64,000 nt of DNA from contig JAPEIS010000005.1 of NCBI GenBank assembly GCA_029531795.1, positions 990,001 to 1,054,000 on the forward strand, read 5' to 3'. The position numbers and the translations under genes were made by a program. Under the pieces are notes generated by a model. That model saw nothing but the letters and a program-made list of their open reading frames with translations. It ran no database searches and was not told the origin of the DNA. This document shows, piece after piece, positions 58,970 through 64,000 of the stretch (position 1 is the first letter of the stretch; every line of letters starts with the position of its first letter). The DNA is from Sclerotinia nivalis. Its lineage: Eukaryota; Ascomycota; Leotiomycetes; Helotiales; Sclerotiniaceae.

Positions 58970-59740
58970 TTATCCTTAGAATCTATAACTAGAAAGTGAA
59001 AGATCGATAATCCTGAAAGGGTTATATATATTAATTATAAGTATATAATCGATCTCCGAATATTAATCGCTTAGGGTCTGATCGATATGATCAGCTTATA
59101 TAATTTTCGAATTATAATATTATCCCCTTTTTAGAAAAAGTTTGTTTTCAAATTTCAATCAAATATTTTTATATATATAGTTATCGAAAAATTAGATTTT
59201 GTAATATAATAATTAAACGATCGTATATATATTTTCATTGAAAAAGCAAATTGTTTTAATACAATTAGTGATCTGATCTTTTTATTTAGAATAGAAAAGG
59301 GATTTATATTTATTATATATTTATTTTCGAGATTTTATATTTTTGAATTAATATATTTGTTCTTTTTCTTTATTATATTTTGTAAAGAAATAAAGGTACC
59401 GGAACAGGCCGGAGGCCTGTTCCAAGATTAGACTAGCTATAGCATAAACCGGAGGATCTTCGGTCCCCGATAATATTTCGATCGGGGGTGTTAGCGTTTT
59501 ATAAGGGATATATAAACAATTTTTTGGGTTGTATAATAGAAGATCAATCAAATCAATTCTTCTCTTTTTTGTAATAAACTTTGTGATTCATTATAGTTAT
59601 AAGTTCGGAAACCTTTTGAGTTATAGAGTTTTTGAAATAAAGAGTCTTTTGAATAGCTTATGCGAATTTAAAATGTTTGAATTTAGAGCTTGCAATAAAT
59701 TATTATTTTTATATATAAGTTATTCTATAATTATTCAAAT
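58970..59740. other. AT-rich, gene-free stretch with a GC-rich palindromic patch
   Basis: 59401-59423 is a perfect inverted repeat, GGAACAGGCC-GGA-GGCCTGTTCC. A second arm pair (CCCCGAT...ATCGGGG) lies at about 59475-59499. A TATA-like GGATATATAAAC occurs at 59507-59518. This may be the decayed 5' LTR of the Copia gag that starts at 59741, but I could not find its partner. Confidence 0.45.
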
Positions 59741-60830
59741 GCAATCTGCAAGTATTGTTACGATGTTGAATTAGGAGATTCTATAAGTCCTTCTTCAAGA
59801 TTGTGAAGATCGGAAAAGAATCTATTTCGATAATCGAATGAAATGGATAGATTGGTTCGAGGATTTAGAATATCGAAGCAAAATCCTAAAGGTGTGGGAT
59901 TTTGTGAATCCGAAGGGTATTATCGAACTTTTGATAAAATTTGATTAAATTTTTTTTTCATTTTAGATGATTCATTTAATTTGATAGTGGTAAGTGCAGA
60001 TTAATGATCGGATGTATAAAGGGTATTTGTGAAAAAGCAAAAGTGGAAATAGATTGTTTGAAATTCAAATCTAATGTTTTACAAGGTACAATTTGAAAAT
60101 TGGATTTGTAATCAGAAAAGCTATGAAAAGATTACGGAATAGGTAAACATTATTGTATCTAAAGTGATTTTAATTTGAGTTTTGTAAGTTATAATCAACG
60201 ATGAAGTTTATTTCATTAGATTCTTAATAGTTGTACTTTATGTCACGGGGTCAGGGCCGGGCCACTGGACCGGCCCCTTTAGTAGGCTCCACCTGTCCGA
60301 TCCAGCACCGAGCGGGGCACGCTCGGTGATCGTACCCTGTAAGAGCGCTAGGGCTCGGAGCCCTAGCACACACAAATGTATTTAAAGGAAACGTTCCTTC
60401 TGTAGAAACGTAGCTCTTCGAGCTACGTCTTATTAATAAAAGTGATTCCTGTTGTCCTGTCTGTTGCCTCTGTGATACTTTAAAGAGAATTCGCTTTGAT
60501 CTTTGATGAGATTTAAGAGCTAGTCCGAATTAAGTACAATAAGATAATAAAGGATACGAAGATGATCCGTATTAATGCTATCAAATAATATCAAGATTGG
60601 ATCGAAGCTTATTACAAAATGGTGAAATACAATATATTGAAGGTTATAGATAATCTTGTGATCAAATCGTTTTTGAATGTGATATTTATTCGCTTTGTAT
60701 TTGAATAGGCTAAAAACGAATTCTTCTTTATCATTTGTGACGATGGTCTTAATTCAAGACATAATAAAATGAATTAATTAATCTATATTAGAGAATAACA
60801 AACTGTTGTACAAAAGATAATGAAGTTGGG
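59741..60830 (+). pseudogene. Copia gag fragment, split by a solo LTR
   Basis: A frame starts at the ATG at 59741 (MQSASIVTMLN). It continues through stops as KWIDWFEDLEYRSKILKVWD and FVNPKGIIELL (59840-59945), a typical Copia gag (Retrotran_gag_2/UBN2) N-terminus. It resumes after the solo LTR as DWIEAYYKMVKYNILKV and ICDDGLNSRHNKMN (about 60595-60760). Capsid-type function in a live element. No zinc knuckle, integrase or RT follows, so it is a fragment. RIP-type stops are moderate. Confidence 0.7.
60241..60477 (+). mobile_element. Solo LTR related to D, unmutated, with perfect target duplication
   Basis: 237 bases, TGTCACGGGGTC to CTCTGTGATA, flanked by CTTTA on both sides (60236-60240 and 60478-60482). 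The first 12 bases and last roughly 110 bases match the LTR of D in reverse complement; the middle differs, so it is a sister subfamily. GC-rich with several palindromes, in sharp contrast to the AT-rich Copia gag around it; it arrived after RIP of its host sequence or escaped it. Confidence 0.9.
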
Positions 60831-60837
60831 CCTTTTA

Positions 60838-60906
60838 TGATCCCTTCGAAGGGGATCAAAACCTAAGCGAATACAGGGTGAAATAAATAGTCCCTTCAGA
60901 AGGGAT
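60838..60906. repeat. Paired short palindromes
   Basis: TGATCCCTTCGAAGGGGATCA (60837-60857; 21 bases quoted as TGATCCCTTCG and AAGGGGATCA) and GTCCCTTCAGAAGGGAT (60890-60906) are two inverted repeats of nearly the same sequence, 50 bases apart. Role unknown; possibly part of the end of element F. Confidence 0.6.
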
Positions 60907-61001
60907 CAAAGAACAAAATAAAGAATAGTTTAAAGTATTAATACAGGATTGTTATATTATTTCCTTTTCAAAGAAAATTGATTTGCTTTTAAGTTTTCCT
61001 T

Positions 61002-61253
61002 TTAACTTTTCGTATTGGATATCTGAAAGTTCTTTCTGTAAGGAGAACAACGGATAGCGTTTTCCTTTTGCTTTGAGGCTATTGGTGTGTTAGACTTTAA
61101 AGGGGGAGAGGTGGAAGGAGAGGAACGATCGTTGGTGGGGTTGTCTGAGGGCGAAGTCGTAGTAGCTTTTCGGGGTGAATTAAATAAACTATTTAGGAAA
61201 TTCATAATGAAATAAATATTTTTTAATAAATTGAATCTGTTTTGGATATACAA
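61002..61253 (-). CDS. Ser/Pro/Thr-rich short ORF downstream of element F pol, unrecognised
   Basis: An 83-codon open frame, with a likely internal start at 61205 (MNFLNSLFNSPRKATTTS). It is low-complexity, rich in Ser, Pro, Thr and Asn, then basic, ending KNFQISNTKS. It lies on the same strand as, and just downstream of, the Gypsy F chromodomain, so it is either element-borne or the remnant of something cut by F. No domain recognised. It is free of stops although the surroundings are decayed. Confidence 0.3.
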   Translation of the reverse strand: MYIQNRFNLLKNIYFIMNFLNSLFNSPRKATTTSPSDNPTNDRSSPSTSPPLKSNTPIASKQKENAIRCSPYRKNFQISNTKS

Positions 61254-61369
61254 TTATAGTATATTGAATAAAATAAAGGTAAGGGAGAAAAAGAGCAAAG
61301 TAAAAAATTAAAGCAAACAAATAAACGATAGAAAAAGCAAAAACAACAAATGATTTTTCGAATAAATTA

Positions 61370-62300
61370 TAAATTAGTTGTAACCTCCTTTTCGAAAAGA
61401 AAAAGAGCGGATAAATAATTCTGTTTAGTTGCTTTATTTATAGATTTGTTATCTACAAATTCGTTATAATCGTTATTATTATTCTTTTAAGTTTTTATCT
61501 ATTCAGGGAGGTGATTAAGGGGCCTTATAGTTTTAAGGTTTTGAGTATGAAATTCTTATATTTTGTATAGAATATATATAACATTGAAATAATAATATTA
61601 TATAGAATCGTTATTGTATTCTATTTATTTTACCTTATATCGAATTTGTTTATAGAGGAGCTTCGAAGCTAGGATTTATTATATTTCGAATTCTGTATTT
61701 GCAATAACTATAATAAGAGGAGGAGGTTTGTTGTGTTGTTCGGGAATAGGGTTTCCTGTAGTCTTTTGTAATTTATTGGAGGAGAAGATTTTATATATAT
61801 TTATACTTTCAGGAAAATCTAATCGATACGAATGATCTACTTTTTCGAGAATATGGGATAGTTTTGCTATTTGTAGATCGAGTTTGCGATTAGATTGTTT
61901 TGTAATGAAATTTCTAATGATAATGTATACTTTATCTTCTATCTGGAAATCGATCGATCTTTGATAATGATTGATATCTTTTATCTTTTTCTGTTATACT
62001 TTGGAGAGGATATTTTTGATTACCTTCTAAGCTTTATATATATATTTGGAGAAGTCTTGTATATCTGTATGGTTTAGTTTCTGTCGGTACGACTTCGTAA
62101 TCATTGTATCCGATAGAAATGATCAAAATGTTTATGATCGTATTGAGATTATTCATAAAAGAGATTTCTGTAAGAGCGCTTGGATTGCTATACAATTGAC
62201 CTCTAAATTAAAGATTATATTGTATATCGAGGTTCGAAAAAACCATCGAATACAAATGATTTCAATATAGAAGCTTTTGTTTAAGTAAGGATTATATATT
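61370..62300 (-). pseudogene. Gypsy F fragment: integrase C-terminus and chromodomain
   Basis: The minus-strand frame at about 61960-61700 reads VDFQ-type FQIEDKVYIIIRNFITKQSN, LQIAKLSHILEKVDHSYRL and NKPPPLIIVIANTEFEI, the post-integrase domain of ascomycete chromoviruses. It then runs into a chromodomain (QQILASKLLYKQIRYKVK) at about 61690-61500 and a C-terminal tail to about 61380. Upstream (62300-61980) the integrase end is scrambled by frameshifts. RT and protease are absent; the right boundary meets Copia E at about 62300. The plus-strand open frames 61895-62077 and 62046-62270 are antisense shadows. Confidence 0.68.
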
Positions 62301-62309
62301 TTAAAAGTA

Positions 62310-64000
62310 TATGAATACTAATATTGATTATCTTTTTAAAAGAATAACTAACTATAATAAATGTAGATACAAAAACGAAATAGAAAAACCCAAAATCATA
62401 ATATCCGAAAACCTAAACCTCAATATTTGGAAACCTAAAATCTTAATATCTGTTCTTTTCATCTATATCTCCATTTCCAATTTAATCTTATTTGTATTAA
62501 TCAATTCCTTCAAAGCTTGATAGGGTTTAGCCTTCGTCATTGTATCAACAAGGTTAGTATTTCCATCGATCCAATGGATCTCCTGAATCTCCTGCCTTTT
62601 ATACAATTAGTGAATATATATCAAATCAATTATCAATCGCTTTTCATATATAATACCGAATCTAACAAAGCATTTGTAAAATGATTTCGAATTAGTATAT
62701 ACTACAAATGAAATAGAATAATCGCAAATAATTATTTGATCAAAGAAAGACTTTATAACGCTTGCTATATCAAATTCAAAAATCATTGTATAAAGTTTTG
62801 AAGCTAGTATATTTCTAATAACTTTTTTGTATTTAACAAAAGTCCAATAAAGGATATTCGTGTTTTTGGATTTGTTTGTTAGAACTATAATATATCCGAT
62901 TTGAGAAGAGTAATTAGGGTTATTCGCAAATCCTGTATCTACGAATACAAAAAGGGTAAAAATCTTTAAATCGAAGGGAACGAATTTCAATCCTTTGATA
63001 GTATTATAGAATTGTTAAGAAAGAGTTTTATTCAAGAATTCAATATCTTTTGGAATAGAATCAATGATTTGAATAGTGTAGGATAATGAATATGTAGTCT
63101 TTAATTAGGTAAGATTAGTAATATATACTCCTTTAATCTATTGAATAATATATTATTCTTGAGTTAAAGTATTCTTTTATAATTTGCTTTTGGTATTTTT
63201 AATATCTGCAAAACTAAAAACGATTTGTTGAAGATTCTTACAATATTGTTTTTGAGTTAGATTGATAATATTATCGATCAATGATACAATAGCTCCATTG
63301 AATTTGAAAAAGTTTGTTTCTATTAATATCTTATAATCCTTTATTTGAAAATCGATAGCTTTGAATTGTTTCTATTCTAATTCAGTAAATACTTTGTCAG
63401 CGATAATAAATATATCGTCGGTTTGAATATCAACAAATACAAGTATATTGTTGTTTTAATAAAGAAAACAATGATTGTAGATTGAAATTATAAGATTGAG
63501 ACGATTTGTATAATAATTATAATATATTTTGAATTAATGATTATCTGATTCTGTAATGCTATATAGAGATTTCTTTATTTGAAGAACGATATTCTATAAA
63601 AGATATATTTTCTAAAAAGAATAAATGTAAAATGATCGATTTAGTTTTATTGTAGTTTGAATATAGATTTGTGAGATATTGTGAAAATAAATATAAATGT
63701 TCTTTGATTTAAAGATTGAAGTTAGAATCAATAGTTTCTATTGATTAATCTTTTGTAAAGTTAGAGATTGAATTAAAACAATTTCTTTTCTAATATTGTT
63801 GTATATTTGAATTATTAATTATAATTTCTCTATTGTCTTATTGGTTCTGATGTGTTTAATCTCGTCGATGAATCGGCTTCTGAAGATACAAATTCTGATA
63901 AGGATTGAAAAGATAGGAATATTTTCGAAAGTTCTTTTTTTTAATAATCCTTTGATTTCTTTTCTACAAAAATCGACAAAATTAGATTTGGATGAGATAG
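62310..64000 (-). mobile_element. Copia E fragment (RT end and RNase H), continues beyond the window
   Basis: 3' part of a Ty1/Copia pol on the minus strand. It is distinct from the 7-10 kb Copia in position and orientation. It ends in a tail after RNase H; no LTR is recognisable before the junction with F near 62300. Confidence 0.75.
62430..64000 (-). pseudogene. Copia E pol: reverse transcriptase C-terminal part and RNase H
   Basis: The RT part at 63480-63010 includes VFVDIQTDDIFIIADKVF (the Asp-x-Gln-Thr-Asp-Asp type active-site region), INLTQKQYCKNLQQI and TYSLSYTIQIIDSIPKDIEF. RNase H is in the 127-codon open frame 62990-62607: LFVFVDTGFANNPNYSSQIG (first Asp present), ASKLYTMIFEFDIASV (Glu replaced by Lys) and VYTNSKSFYKC (Asp replaced by Asn). 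The end DGNTNLVDTMTKAKPYQALK lies at about 62570-62500, the Copia 'NPADxxTK' terminus. Inactive. Confidence 0.78.

Noticed and set aside
61895..62270. Plus-strand ORFs over Gypsy F
   Set aside because: The minus strand carries the recognisable post-integrase domain; the plus frames are shadows.

Overview
This looks like part of the genome of a filamentous ascomycete (Pezizomycotina). Three things point that way. Most of the window is extremely AT-rich retrotransposon debris in which Gln and Trp codons have become TAG/TAA/TGA, as expected from repeat-induced point mutation (RIP). The element set is typical: chromodomain-bearing Ty3/Gypsy, Ty1/Copia, Tad1-like LINEs and Fot/pogo-type Tc1/mariner. 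The one clear host gene has a 56-base GT-AG intron. I do not assign a genus. There is no bacterial-type system, CRISPR array, tRNA or rRNA that I can support.

Layout. 1-1229: end of a pogo/Fot-like transposon (minus). 1240-2060: shred of a LINE RNase H. 2060-3527: Gypsy family B fragment (minus). 3552-6811: Tc1/mariner element with about 90-base inverted repeats and a TA target duplication. About 7000-10140: Copia pol remnant (plus), cut by a 285-base solo LTR of family C. 10140-11700: low-complexity sequence with direct and tandem repeats. 11700-12275: antisense family-B 5' region. 12280-48693: a nest of elements. The outermost is an old family-B element (here B', plus). It is interrupted by chromovirus C (14434-21863) and by a second family-B element (minus, 22751-48006, target duplication GAATA). 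Inside B sits Gypsy A (plus, 27507-45881, duplication CATTG/TATTG). Inside the 5' LTR of A sit two tandem LINEs (27589-33368 and 33383-39118).

48694-52877 is an island of normal composition. It carries an intron-containing medium-chain alcohol dehydrogenase-like gene (minus, 49413-50587), a MITE-like element and a short TATA-led ORF. 52878-58799: Gypsy D (minus), the best preserved retrotransposon, with a perfect CGACG target duplication and a family-C solo LTR inside its own 5' LTR. 58805-64000: AT-rich again, with a Copia gag fragment (plus) interrupted by an unmutated D-like solo LTR (60241-60477), a Gypsy integrase/chromodomain fragment F (minus), and the RT/RNase H end of a Copia element (minus) that runs off the right edge.

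Almost everything is inactivated. The value of the window lies in the insertion history, which boundary coordinates, target duplications and LTR lengths resolve unusually well, and in an antisense reading frame carried between pol and the 3' LTR of chromovirus C. I aligned by eye and ran no database search; family names rest on recognised motifs and gene order.
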